Shown here piece after piece: positions 1 to 12,529 of a DNA stretch of 64,000 nt. How positions within the stretch are numbered: the first letter of the stretch is position 1; each line of letters opens with the position of its first letter. This DNA is from Carallia brachiata. Its lineage: Eukaryota > Streptophyta > Magnoliopsida > Malpighiales > Rhizophoraceae. Where the stretch lies: contig JADCRB010000071.1 of the NCBI GenBank assembly GCA_021464245.1, positions 3,162,001 through 3,226,000 of the forward strand, given 5' to 3'. A program made the position numbers and the translations under genes. The notes beneath the pieces are model-generated. The model was not told the origin of the DNA and did no database searches. It was given only the letters and a program-made list of their open reading frames with translations.

Positions 1-1276
1 CCTAAAAAAATTGTACTACATCAAGAAAAGGAACATGCATTATTGCAAGCATATACGAAGTAATTTGCTGACCAGTATAATAATAGAGAAAAACTAAGTA
101 GTTCATCTTTATTGGGACACATATGATATACAGAAATATTTAAATTTAAAAAAGAATGAATTACGTATCTACTTGTGTTCCTTTAATAGTGAACTAGGCA
201 AGTGGTGCTCATTTAAATAACCCACACTATATTAATTATTTGCGTTAAATTTTGACCCGGTGGGTCGCCAGTTCTTCCATTTTCAGAGTACCTGCAATTG
301 CACAAATACAGGAAAAAGAAGTCATTTCCCTGTCCCAAGTTATTTTTAATGTTATATACATTGTTCGAACGAGTCCACAAAAACTTTTAAAATTAAACAA
401 ATAATAAAAAAGAGCAGCCACCTTGCCTCACAAATTGGTAGACTTTGAACAGTTATTATACAATAATTTGGATTTATAATTTAATTTAGACCCACATTGA
501 TAATTCTTAACTTTTTTTTTTTTGGGTCAAGTGGAGAGTTCCCAAAAGACATTCAACCATAGGATAAAAAGAAGAAAAAACGGTGTTTGTAATACTTACT
601 CTTTTTTATTTTTACTCACTTTTGACATCAAGTTAACTTGACTTACATGAAAATAAGTTAAATTATATAATTTCGTGATCTAGATATATGATAGATTATA
701 CTGTTAATTAACCTCCTCGTTCTTTGGTTAACAACATGCAGCCCAAATTAAGTGAAGTATCAATTAATATATTGACTTAATGTCTCAATATACAGATTAA
801 ACACATCCCCGATATGTAAAAAAAGTTAGCTTGCTTATACTTTTTTGGAAAAAATTTTAGTTATTTCACTTAAATAGTTTTAAAATAGTAATAAAGTAAT
901 ATTAGTTAATAAATAATTGAATTTATAAAAAAATAAAAAAAAGATAAATTGTTAGATATTATTGAATGAAACTATCTAATTACCTATCACTATTTATTTA
1001 AAACCACTTTGTGTTATTCTACTTTTTTAACATATGAATATAAGTCCACGTTTATGGAAAATATGTGGGTTACTGAAGTTTTAACCTGTAATCTCCCCAA
1101 TATCTTTAATCTTGTATCCAATCCAGATAAAATGATTAGTCAGTAATGATATTGCGAGTCATTACAAAATAATATGAGACCTATGATACGAAGGGAAAGG
1201 TTACATAAGTATATAATGATTTGAATATAAAATTAATATATGAAGATTTAAATCGTTTGATAGTAAAAAATATATT

Positions 1277-1311
<35 letters not shown>

Positions 1312-3780
1312 TTAGATTAGTTGTGTATTTTTTTGTGTGTCGCAAATTATGTACTTATATAATAATACCCTAATTTCAAAACTCAAAATTTTTTAAGAAA
1401 AAAAAAATGGTCACAAAATTTAGATATAAATGATAGTATGGATCCACTAGTTAAATTTTATGATGAGTCTAATATAATTAATAATTCAGATACAAAATAA
1501 CTCGCATAAAACTTGTTTTTTAATCTTCGATATTGTAATTATGCGTTTTTCGAACACAATAAAAAATGGGATACGAGTGGAAAACAAAAAGATATGGATT
1601 CCAAAATTTACACCTAAATCTGTTCAAGTTCTTTGGAACGCTACGATTTTTTTTTATCGCTAAAAAAAATTTTATCATAAATATAATAGTCATTAAATTT
1701 GTGGGATGAAATCGGAGTAACTCTTATTTATTTGATTATTATTTAACCACTTCTAAAGGACAGACCCATTATCAGAAAACTATTAGGTCTAACGAATCTT
1801 TTCCATGTTCACGTACAGTGTTAAAGTGTTAAAGAATTTTAAATAGACAATCACCCTCTTATATAATCCTAAATAATTGAGACCAATCATTTTTTTGGTG
1901 CCAAAAACTCAACCTTGAATTATAATAGAAAAAACACGTTGAGTAATTATCAAATTACCGTCTCAACTACCTTATCTCTTATACGATACATTAAATGTTG
2001 TCAAATATGGAATATTTCATTACATTAAATACGCAGATTCTCCAAAATTTTTGACATCTATAACCTTTACTTTTTTTTCCTTAGATGAATCAATTGTTCT
2101 TCGAATATCGTCTTTTATTTTCTCAACTAAAAGCTTATCTTGAAACTGGAAATCTAAATAGTAGAACTAAACAAGTTATTCCAAAGGACAATTTTGAATA
2201 TTAAATTTCGGAAAGACATTTTACACATAGCACTTATTAAAAAAAAAAAAAAGAAAAACACATTTTACAAATTTTTATGTCATACCTAATTAAATTTATT
2301 ATTTATCAGTGAAATTTATATATTTTTTTGTTGATTGTATAAGGTGCTTGTGACATTTCGTTTATAAAATTTGATAATATTATTCATTAAAAAAAATTAA
2401 AAGAAACACATTTAATGGCCTTTTATGAAGTTGCCCCAAGGATAAAATTAACCTTGCCAATAAGATAGGATCGAATTTTGCTTGCTTCAATATTAGAATA
2501 ATTATTCTTTCCCACTATCCCTCATTTTCAAACTAGTTTCTAAACAAATGCCGACAGCCTTTAGGCCATTCATTTATGGTCAAGATGAGCACTCGAGAGG
2601 ATTACCGTGGCAGGAGGCGGGGGTTTGAACTCTCGCCTCTACTTACCTTCCTCACTTTTCTTTATTTATAATGTGGTCTGATTATTTTTATTACAGATAA
2701 AAAAAGATTATAGTTAGGATGTTGGATGGTAAAGAAAAAAAGAATTGGTGTAAACCAATGTTGTTTCGTAGTAAACAACTCCAGACACAAAAACCAGTTC
2801 AAGCGTGAAATATTGTAGCATTTGAATAAGAATAAGTACATTTCTGGGAATAAATAAATGCCGACGATCAAAGAATTCGTAAGGTTGAATAATTCATCTA
2901 AGAAGTTCTGAATTTGACACAGATAAGCAATTTTTAATCAAAATTGCAGAATAAGTTAACTTGTTGTTCCGTGAAAGGAAGGAAGGCCGACAATATGTGT
3001 TTACTACGATCCAAATGATTTCTCAATAATATCGCCAGTAAACCGTAAGAAATTGGAGCCGACAGGTGCGGTAGCCATTGAAAGACAAATAGTGGACTAA
3101 CAAAAAACAACACAACAAAATTATTATGTAAACACGTTTAGTGAAATGTATAATTAATTTAATAATATTTTATATATTTTTTTTAAATTTAATATATCTT
3201 CACAATTTAATAATTTAAAATATTGTATGTTATTGCATATTCATCGAATGCCCTTGGTCGAGTTGCGTTGCGCTGCCATCTATGATTTTCTAAGAAGCAA
3301 AATGTGTCCGTGAAATGGCGCGGAACCTTACCAAAGTGCCACGATTGAAAGGTGCGTATATTCAAATTTGAAAAACGGAAATCCTCAAGCACCCGGCACT
3401 TAATGGAATGGTGTCCATACATATTTCGAGTTTTTAGTCTTAAAAAATATCTTAAGTAAAATTATAATTATTATTTTGTAAACAGTGAATGATATTTTTA
3501 GAACGTAAAAATTACAAGTGTTTTAAAAATATTAATATTAATTTCAAAAATAACAGTCACCATTTTATTTTAATGAGATTATGGGTAAGCGTGTGCTGTC
3601 TTAACATAACATATATTTTTATTTGTAAAAAAATTCACTTTGGTGTTTTTAAAATCATACGACATTTGTGGGAAGAAAAATATATCTTGGATTATTAGTA
3701 TCGCTTGACTATGAAATACGAACTGAGAGCATTCAAAGCCCCAGAAAAATCTGAACACAAGAAGCCCCACACCCAGGGCC
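1..3780. other. AT-rich intergenic region upstream of DXS
   Basis: No reading frame here has family resemblance, and the longest ones are short and AT-biased. The stretch holds homopolymer runs and a TA microsatellite. Around 2560-2650 there is a GC-richer patch whose minus strand contains GAGTTCAAACCCC, which resembles a Pol III B box, so it may be a SINE scrap. The last few hundred bases are presumably the DXS promoter. Confidence 0.6.
1281..1309. repeat. (TA)n microsatellite
   Basis: Uninterrupted TA dinucleotide run of about 29 bases in AT-rich intergenic DNA. Confidence 0.95.
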
Positions 3781-3788
3781 TCCTCTGC

Positions 3789-3796
3789 TATAAAAG
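3789..3796 (+). promoter_or_regulatory. TATA box of the DXS gene
   Basis: TATAAAAG lies about 210 bases before the DXS start codon, followed by a purine-rich leader. The leader contains two copies of the short direct repeat CAAACCCACTTCTA (from about 3881 and 3917) separated by an A-run. Position and sequence fit a plant core promoter; the transcription start is inferred to lie near 3820. Confidence 0.7.
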
Positions 3797-4002
3797 GCCC
3801 CACAGAAGTCTTTCTATTGCACTCAAGCTCTGAAAAGCTTTTGTCTTGGAGCAAGAGAAATAGAGAGAGAGAGGAGAAAACAAACCCACTTCTATTGGAT
3901 CAAAAAAAAAAAAAAACAAACCCACTTCTACTTCTCTGTCTTAAAACTCTCTTTAACAAATTTTGATTAGCTTCAAGTGTTTGTTTTGATCAGAGCGACA
4001 AC

Positions 4003-7000
4003 ATGGCTTCCTCAGTTCTTAGATCCAGCTTTCTTCCTTCAATCCATTCTCAAGATTGCCATTCTTTTGCAAGCCTCCCACACAACAACCCCACTTGCAT
4101 GAATAATAACAATTATTCCAGTGGCTCCCTTAGCAACCGAAAGGTGATTAATGGTCTTAATTATCAGTTATTAGGTCCATGCTGCAGAGATGGCTATCTT
4201 TTGATTTTGTTTCATTCTCATATGGACCTGGCTAGCCCACCTGTGTTCATCAATACATGTGATATTTTCGGTTCTAAAAATTTTGTGTGATGATCAATAT
4301 GTGATGAGTCTTTTTTTCTCTTGCGATTTCAGTTCAATGGGGTACTAAAAGCTGCCTTGGAAAATAATGTAAGTGATGACAAGAACGCCATGATGCAAAC
4401 ACAGCACTCAAAAATGCTCAACTTTTCAGGAAACAAGCCCTCTACTCCAATTCTTGATACCGTAAACTACCCCATTCACATGAAAAATCTGTCTGTTCAG
4501 GTAATTTATTATTCATTCATCATTAAAATTCAAAATTGAAACCTGTGTTTTTTCAAAGCTAATACTTTTCATCTGTGCAATATTTCAGGAGCTTGAGAGA
4601 TTGGCTGATGAACTAAGAGAAGAGATAGTGTATACAGTGTCAAAGACTGGAGGACATTTGAGTTCAAGCTTAGGAGTGGCAGAGCTGACCGTGGCACTTC
4701 ACCATGTGTACAATGCCCCTGAAGATAAAATCATCTGGGATGTTGGTCATCAGGTGAAGTTTGATCCTCTTTTCATACTAACACGTATTTGTTTGCATCA
4801 TTTTCGTTTATCTTCTCTTGATGTGGCTGATCAAGCTTAATTGTATATGGATGTTTGCAGACCTACCCACATAAGATTTTAACCGGTAGGAGGTCGAGGA
4901 TGAATACAATTCGACAAACTTTTGGCCTTGCCGGGTTCCCCAAGAGGGAAGAAAGTGAATATGATGCATTTGGCGCCGGTCATAGTTCTACCAGCATTTC
5001 AGCTGGATTAGGTACAACATAATTATATATTTCTAGTGTTACTCTGTTGTTTCTTTCATGGTTAATCTCTGAGAAGTTGATAAATTGCCTTTTGTTTTTC
5101 TATCAGTGAACTTAATGATCTTCATATGTCTTTCCGTGGTTCTCAGGTATGGCAGTTGGTAGAGACTTGCTAGGGAAGAAGAACCATGTAATTGCAGTGA
5201 TAGGTGATGGTGCCATGACAGCAGGACAGGCATATGAAGCAATGAACAATGCAGGCTATCTTGATTCTAACCTCATTATCATCCTGAATGACAATAAACA
5301 AGTTTCTTTACCTACTGCTACTGTGGATGGTCCTGCGCCTCCTGTTGGGGCTCTAAGCAAAGCCTTGACGAAGTTGCATTCAAGCCGAAAATTTCGCCAA
5401 CTGCGTCAAGCGGCAAAGGTTAGTCTCTATTAAATTTCTAATTAGGGAGGCTCTCACCATTAGCATACTACAAATTTATGTTAATATCAAGCTCCAATGG
5501 TTGATAAGCATCAAGAAATAATCATCTGATTTTTAGTTTTCTTTTCCCTTTTCGCTTAACTGTTAATTTGACTTGATCGTGTTTCAATAGGCCTTAACAA
5601 AGCAAATTGGAGGGCAAACATATGACATCGCTTCCAAAGTTGACTCACACGTGAGAGGAATGACTGGAGGTTCTGGGGCTAGCTTGTTTGAAGAACTTGA
5701 CCTATACTATATTGGACCGGTGGATGGTCATAACATGGAGGACCTGGTGGATATACTAAAGAAGCTCAAGGCACTCCCAGCAGCAGGGCCTGTTCTGGTT
5801 CACGTTATCACTGAGAAAGGCAAAGGCTATGCTCCAGCTGAAGTAGCTGCTGATAAGATGCACGGTATGTACTATTCTTAAGTTACAAGATTTTACTATA
5901 CATTGATCATGAAGGGAATTCGATTTAACCTACTAGTTACTTGTTTTTGTTAGGTGTCGTGAAATTCGATCCAAGGTCAGGGAAGCAACTGAAGACAAAA
6001 TCAAGTACTAAAGCATACACTCAGTACTTTGCCGAGTCATTGATTGCTGAAGCAGAACAAGACGATAAGATTGTGGCAATCCATGCTGCAATGGGAGGAG
6101 GCACGGGACTTAATTTGTTCCAAAAGCGGTTCCCAGATAGATGTTTTGATGTTGGTATAGCAGAACAGCATGCCGTTACATTTGCAGCTGGTCTAGCAAC
6201 TGAAGGACTCAAGCCTTTTTGTGCAATCTACTCCTCTTTCCTACAGAGAGGTTATGATCAGGTAAAATTTTATCCTTCTTAACAAATTTATTTTGTTTTG
6301 TCATGAAAAGGTTTTAAAATATGCCTCTTTTAACTTCTTGTTACATAGTGAAAGCTGATTAAATTTTGCCTTGATGGTGATAGGTAGTTCATGATGTAGA
6401 CCTTCAAAAGCTTCCTGTGAGATTTGCAATGGACAGAGCTGGCCTTGTCGGTGCAGATGGTCCGACCCATTGTGGTGCCTTTGACACAACCTTTATGGCT
6501 TGTTTACCCAATATGGTAGTCATGGCCCCATCAGATGAGTCTGAACTCATGCACATGGTGGCCACGGCTGCAGCCATTGAGGATCGGCCTAGTTGCTTTA
6601 GGTACCCTAGAGGAAGTGGCGTTGGTTCCATTCTTCCACTGGACAACAAAGGGACACCTTTGGAGGTACTTAAATCAATCCCATAGTTCTATATGAAATT
6701 TCCCATTTTTTCAGACTCAATTCATTGATTCTTCGTGCTTATACTGGATTATATGTATAGGTTGGTAAAGGTAGAGTGCTGAGAGAAGGAAGTAGGGTGG
6801 CTATCTTGGGCTATGGAACTATAGTACAAAGCTGTATGCAGGCAGCAAAGTTGCTTCAAGTGTTAGGCATCTCTGCAACGGTGGCCGATGCAAGATTCTG
6901 CAAGCCTCTTGATGGTGAATTGATCAGAATGCTAGCACAAGAGCATGAGGTCCTCATCACTATCGAGGAAGGATCTATCGGAGGATTCAGCTCTCACGTT

Positions 7001-7325
7001 TCCAATTACATGGCCTTGAACGGATTGTTAGATGGCAATCTCAAGGTAATCGATTAAACATTAATTTTACTTCCTCAGAATGGAAAATGCAGTGGAAAGC
7101 AACCGTTAATTATGAAACTTTGAATTGTTTCTTTGATCTGACTTGTTAATACTTGCCTTTGACTTGTTGCAGTGGAGGCCTATGATGCTTCCTGACAGAT
7201 ACATCGACCACGGATCTCAAAAAGACCAAATTGAAGAAGCAGGACTAAGCTCAAAGCACATTGCAGCCACTGTTCTGTCACTTATTGGAGGACACAAGGA
7301 CAGCCTTCGCCTTATTGACATATAA
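4003..7325 (+). CDS. DXS2: 1-deoxy-D-xylulose-5-phosphate synthase (type II-like), plastid
   Basis: Condenses pyruvate with glyceraldehyde 3-phosphate to DXP, the entry step of the plastid MEP isoprenoid pathway; uses thiamine diphosphate. Ten exons join in frame: 4003-4143, 4333-4500, 4589-4753, 4861-5011, 5147-5418, 5591-5864, 5954-6261, 6384-6665, 6761-7045, 7173-7325, giving 732 residues, the usual plant length. All introns are GT-AG. Residues 1 to about 75 are Ser/Asn-rich and fit a transit peptide. Conserved PIHMKNLS precedes the thiamine domain. The thiamine motif is GDGAMTAG (from 228) with NDN at 256-258; [10 protein letters not shown] carries the probable catalytic Glu461; PDRYIDHG lies near the C-terminus. 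Nothing looks broken. The type II assignment rests on recalled family patterns such as DKMHGVVKFDP and the exon 5 wording, so the paralogue symbol is less certain than the enzyme. Confidence 0.96.
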
Positions 7326-7429
7326 AAGAGATTGCTATTGCTTTTATTACTGTTGCTCTGTTGCCATCGCTATGGCCATAATTATTTTTATGTCTTCCAA
7401 ATTGTATAGTTTAACGGTAAGCAAAACAC

Positions 7430-7435
7430 AATAAA
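7430..7435 (+). terminator. DXS polyadenylation signal
   Basis: AATAAA lies 105 bases after the DXS stop codon in a T-rich 3' region with a TTGT-rich stretch just downstream, as expected for a plant near-upstream element. Confidence 0.55.
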
Positions 7436-7439
7436 CTTG

Positions 7440-7985
7440 TTACGGTCATGCCAAAGATTTGTTGTAATTTGGGCGTACCCAAGTCTATTGTGACTCTAAA
7501 ACTTTTATTTTCCAATAGTATAATCCCATACCTTCAATGTGTTGAATTCCACTGCTCAATCTTCTGTCAAAGAATTACCCACAGAGCCACACACTAATCT
7601 ATTTACCATGACCTGGGGCCTACCCTTCTAGCTAAATACAGGTTGGCCTCTAATATGGTCTGGCATGCTCTGGTTTTCATGTTTTAGACACAAATAATTA
7701 TCCCACCAACATGATATTCTACCATCCATAGCCATAGATTATATCAGGGTCAGGCAAGTTGGGTTAAGTCCTACTCTATCACCTTTGGATGGCTACCTGA
7801 GTGGACTATATGTTAGACTCTCGTCATGTAGCTTACTTACCCTTTAAGAACTTGGATTATGGCTTTCATTTCCTTAGACCAGTTAATTGTCTTCCATTCC
7901 GATTATTAACATCAGGCCTAACTTTTTGAGTTCCAACTAACATAAAGAACCAATGGAATTCTAAAATCAGCAAATGAAAACTTTA
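7440..7985. other. Intergenic, nothing recognised
   Basis: Unique-looking DNA between the DXS 3' end and the first GA-rich element. No gene or repeat structure seen. Confidence 0.5.
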
Positions 7986-9205
7986 GGACTCGTTTGGAGA
8001 CGCTGTCAGTTTTTTATTTTTGTTTTTCATTTTCTGTTTTTAGTTTTTACTGTTTGCTGAATTTTTTTATTTATTGTTGCCAATTTTTTTTTTTTCTATA
8101 AGAATAAAAAAAATAGATAGAAAAAGGATAGTGAGAGAAATGGTAAAAAGAATATAAATATAGAGAGAAAAATGGGAGAGAGAGAAAGAGGATAGAAGAG
8201 AATTGTAGAGAGAGAAAAAGGAGAGAAAGAGAGAAAAAGGAATGAGTAGAGGAATGACAGAAAGAGAAAGAGTTGAGAAAGAATGAGCAAAAAAATAGTA
8301 GAGAGAGAAAAATGAGAGAGGGTAGAGAGAGAATGAATAGAGAAAATGATAGAGAGAGAAGAGAGAGAGAGGGTAGAGAAAGAACGAGTAAAGAGAATGA
8401 TAGAGAAAGGGCAGAGAGAGAATGAGTAGAGAGAATGGTAAAATAGGAAAAAAGAGAGAGTCTGGGTAGAGAGAGAAAAAGGAGAGAGAGAGGGTAAAGA
8501 GATAATAGTAAAGTGAAAAAAAGGAGAGAGAATGTAGGTAGACAGAAAGGAGAGAGAATCTGGGTAGACAGAGAATGGTAGAGAGAAAAGAGAGAGAGAG
8601 AGAGGGCAGAGAGAGAACGAGTAGAGAGAATGATAGAGCAAGAAAAAGAAGAGAGAATGGTAGAGAGAGAAAAATGAGAGAGAGTGTGGGTATAGAGAGA
8701 ATGAGTAGAGAGAATGGTTGAGTGAGAAAAAGGAGAGAAAGAAAGAGTGGGTGGAGGGAGAATTAGTAGAGAGAATGGTAGAAAGAGAAAAAGGAGGAAG
8801 AGGGTAGAGCAAGAATGAGTAGAGAGAGAAAAGAGAGAGAGAGAGGGTAGAGAGAGAATGGTAGAGATAGAAAAGCGAGAGAGAGGGTAGACAGAGAATG
8901 AGTAGAGAGAGAAAGAGTAGTGAGAGAAAAGATATAGATGGATAGAGAGAGGATGAGTAAAGAGAGATATGGTAAAGAGGATAGATAGAGAAAGAAAATG
9001 TTGTGAGAGAAATTATAGAAAAAAAAGTGAAAAATAAAATCAGAAAACTAGTTTTTATTGTTTTCCCAATTTGTTTTTTTCTTTGAAAAACACTTTTAAC
9101 TTTTCAGCAAAAAACATAAAACAAAATCAATACAAAACATGTTTTCTGTTTTTTTTGTGAAAAATAAATAGAAAACAGAAAACAAAATCGTCTCCAAACG
9201 GGCCC
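7986..9205. mobile_element. Harbinger/Tourist-like MITE with GA-rich interior (element 1)
   Basis: The left end reads GGACTCGTTTGGAGACG and the reverse complement of the right end reads GGGCCCGTTTGGAGACG. Both ends are flanked by TTA (7983-7985 and 9206-9208). A 3-bp TTA duplication with GG-starting inverted repeats is the hallmark of PIF/Harbinger (Tourist) elements. T-rich subterminal zones, also inverted, frame about 900 bases of degenerate GA minisatellite (8100-9000). No transposase is present, so it would be non-autonomous. The superfamily is inferred from the ends only. Confidence 0.65.
8100..9000. repeat. GA-rich degenerate minisatellite
   Basis: Purine-only blocks built from variants of GAGAGAGAATGAGTAGA and GAGAAAAAGGAGAGAGA. 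The long Ser/Leu/Phe-rich frame on the minus strand is a by-product of the lack of stops in such DNA. Confidence 0.85.
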
Positions 9206-9209
9206 TTAA

Positions 9210-11318
9210 GAGTCCGTTTAGAGATGCTGTCAATTTTTTATTACTGTTTCTTATTTTTTATTTTTTTTATTTTTACCATTTGCTAAATATTTGTATTTAT
9301 TACTGTTAATTTTTATTTTTTTTTATAAGAATAAAAAAAGTAAATAGAAAAAAGATAGTGAGAGAAATGGAAAAAAGAGTATGAATAGAGAGAAAAATGA
9401 GAGAGAGAGAGGGTAGAGAGAGAATGGTAGAGAGGGAAAAAGGAGAGAGAAAGAGGGTAGAAAGAGAATGAGAGAGAGAGGGTAGAGAAAGAATGAGTAA
9501 ACAGAATAGTAGAGAGAAAAACATAAGAGAGAGAAGGTAGAGAGAGAATGACTAAAGAAAATGGTAAAGAGAGAAAAGAGAGAGAAGGTAGATAAAAAAT
9601 GAGTAAAGAGAATGATAAAGAGAGAAAAATGAGAGAGAGATGGTAGAGATAGAATGAGTAGAGAGACTGGTAAAGCGAGAAAAAGGAGAGAAGGTCTGAG
9701 TAAAAAAAAAAGCACAGAGAGAGAGAGAATGAGTAGATAGACTAATAAAGCGAGAAAAAGGAGAGAGAGCCTGGGTAGAGAGAATCTGACTAGAGAGAAA
9801 AATGATAGAGAGAGAAAAATGATAGAGAGGGTAGACAAAGAATAAGTAGATAGATTGATATAGCGAGAAAAAGGAAAGAGTATCTAAGTTGAGAGAGAAT
9901 GAGTAGAGAAAATGCTAGAGAGCGAAAAGAGAGAGAGAAAGGGCAAAGAGAGAATGGTAGAGTGAGAAAAAGGAGAGAGAGTCTGGGTAGACAGAGAATG
10001 ATAAAGAGAGAAAAAGGAGAGAGAGAGAGAGGGTAGAGAAAGAATGAGTAAGCAGAATAGTAGAGAGAGAAACATAAGAGAGAGAAGGTAGAGAGAGAAT
10101 GACTAAAGAAAATGATAAAGAGAGAAAAGAGAGAGAAGGTAGATAAAGAATGAGTAAAGAGAATGATAAAGAGAGAAAAATGAGAGAGAAATGGTAGAGA
10201 TAGCATGAGTAAAGAGACTGATAAAGCGAGAAAAAGGAGAGAAGGTATGAGTAAAAAAAAAGCACAGAGAGAGAAAATAAGTAGATAGACTAATAAAGCG
10301 AGAAAAAGGAGAGAGAGTCTGGGTAGAGAGAGTCTGACAAGAGAGAATGGTAGAGAGAGAAAAATGATAGAGAGGGTAGACAGAGAATAAGTAGATAGAC
10401 TGCTATAGCGAGAAAAAGGAAAGAGTATCCAAGTTGAGAGAAAATGAGTAGAAAGAATGCTAGAGAGCGAAAAAGGAGAGAGAGAGGGCAAAGAGAGAAT
10501 GATAGACTGAAAAAAAGGAGAGAGAGTCTGGGTAGACAAAGAATGATAAAGAGAGAAAAAAGAGAGAGAGGATAGAGAGAGAATGAGTAGAGAGAATGGT
10601 AAAACGAGAAAAAGAAGAGAGAATGGTAGAGAGAGAAAAATGATAGAGAGGGTAGACAGAGAATAAGTAGATAGACTGCTATAGCGAGAAAAAGGAAAGA
10701 GTATCCAAGTTGAGAGAAAATGAGTAGAAAGAATGCTAGAGAGCGAAAAAGGAGAGAGAGAGGGCAAAGAGAGAATGATAGACTGAAAAAAAGGAGAGAG
10801 AGTCTGGGTAGACAAAGAATGATAAAGAGAGAAAAAAGAGAGAGAGGATAGAGAGAGAATGAGTAGAGAGAATGGTAAAACGAGAAAAAGAAGAGAGTAT
10901 GGGAGAGAAAGAATGAGTAGAGAGAAAAATGAGAGAGAGAGTAGAAAGAGAATGAGTAGAGAGAGAAAAAGGAGAGAGAGAAGATGGAGAAAGAATGGTA
11001 GAGATAGAAAAAGGAGAGAGGGTAGAGAGAGAATGAGTAGAGAGAGAAAGAGTAAAAAGAGAAAAAATAGAGAGGTATAGAGAGAGGATGAGTAAAGAGA
11101 GATATGGTGAAGAGGGTGAATAGAGAAAGAAAATGTTATAAGAAAAAGTATGAAAACAAATAGGAAAATATCTTTTGTTGTTTTTCCTTTTTTTTATAAA
11201 AAAAATACTTTTAACTTTTCAACAAAAATTAAAAAATAAAAATAATACCAAACATATTTTCTTTTTTTTGTAAAAAATAAACAGAAATTGAAAAATTTAA
11301 TCCACATCAAACGGAGCC
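9210..11318. mobile_element. Harbinger/Tourist-like MITE with GA-rich interior (element 2)
   Basis: Same architecture as the element immediately to its left. The left end is GAGTCCGTTTAGAGATG, the reverse-complemented right end is GGCTCCGTTTGATGTGG, and TAA flanks both sides (9207-9209 and 11319-11321). The interior (about 9345-11130) is GA minisatellite with higher-order duplication. It abuts element 1 with overlapping target repeats (TTAA), so one copy probably inserted at the edge of the other. Confidence 0.6.
10345..10896. repeat. Two tandem copies of a 276-bp GA-rich unit
   Basis: 10345-10620 and 10621-10896 are almost identical over their whole length, including irregular landmarks such as CTGCTATAGCGAG and TATCCAAGTTGAG. 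This is a recent duplication inside the minisatellite of element 2. Confidence 0.85.
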
Positions 11319-11321
11319 TAA

Positions 11322-12302
11322 AAAAACACATTTTCGTGAAGGAAACGACATACTTATGTAATCTTCTAAGAAAATATGAGTTAGTCTTCTCTTCATAGTC
11401 AATGCCACTGGTTTTAAAAAATATAAAAAAACTTTATGGATTTCTTTTTCTCATCAACAAATTTCTTGACTAGCTTGGTGATTGGTGGACTGAGTTTCGA
11501 TTAAAACCTAACCACTCGCACACATGCCATCCAATGAAATCACTAAGTTATGAGCCACAATTGTAATTGCAGTCACAAAAATGTGGTTGTTGTGATTATT
11601 ACCAGAACCATTTAGTGATCAAATTTACAGTGACCTACATGATTTTTGTCTTTTTTGTTTGTCATTAAAAGGGTCAAAGGTCATATTACAACACAGAGCA
11701 ATTGCAATTTTTGACCTGCAGTTCGCAATGTTAACCATTTCTGTCGGACAGGCATTCAACAACATGTGCCCACTGTTCTGATCCCACATTGACGGTAACA
11801 AAGAATCTATTGGTGTCTGTCACTGAAGTTTCCAAAGAAAAAACAAAACTTCCAACTTTCTCAGACTGAAGTCACCATCCGTAAATTTGATGCAGACACA
11901 GAAAAGTCAATAAACAAGAATATCAAGACACGAAAAGTCATAGTGTGATTCTAATCAGAGAATCAAGCAAAGCACATATATTAATTTACGTGGGACATAT
12001 CACAAATACGATTTGCATGCTTCTTTTTTTTTTTTTTTTCACTTCACATCAATTGTAATAGTTTTGGTTGTTTTGTTCATGTCTTGCCCATAGCACACCG
12101 CGAAACATGCCGAATATGCTTCTTGTAATGGCTTAACGCGTGGTGTGATACATACAATAAGCCGATTCAGACAATAAGTTTTTGATAGATTGGTAGATTA
12201 TTCGAAGAAATCGAAACGAGTGCAGAGAGGAGCCGGCCTTTTGAGGCAAATCAGGCAATATAACAACAAACTAAGCGCAACCTGTCATGTACGAAACAAC
12301 GC
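11322..12302. other. Intergenic, nothing recognised
   Basis: Single-copy-looking DNA between the GA-rich elements and the left edge of the segmental duplication. No coding or repeat structure supported. Confidence 0.5.
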
Positions 12303-12491
12303 AAGAAGAAAGCAGACTTTAACAAAAATAAGTGTTCGGGAAAAAAGTGGTGGTGGTCCGAACGGAAGTGGAGACCATGTTCTTGATACGAATGCGCGAC
12401 TTTCGTGTTGGTTGAGTTTGGAATTAACGACCAAGAAATGAAACTTACAGCCCCACAAAGTGTACACTGTTCCTGTGATCTATTTTTGTTT

Positions 12492-12529
12492 GGGGGGGGG
12501 GGGGGGGGGGGGGGTGGGGGGGGGGGGGG
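12492..12529 (+). repeat. Poly-G tract (G23 T G14)
   Basis: 38 bases of G with a single T at 12515. The matching site in copy B (17881-17886) has only six Gs, so the tract expanded in copy A, or length is unreliable in this assembly. It could form G-quadruplexes. Confidence 0.95.

Noticed and set aside
8096..10815. Long Ser/Leu/Phe-rich frames on the minus strand (up to 341 codons)
   Set aside because: They are translations of GA/CT minisatellite, which lacks stops in some frames. Composition is purely low complexity, and several frames overlap.
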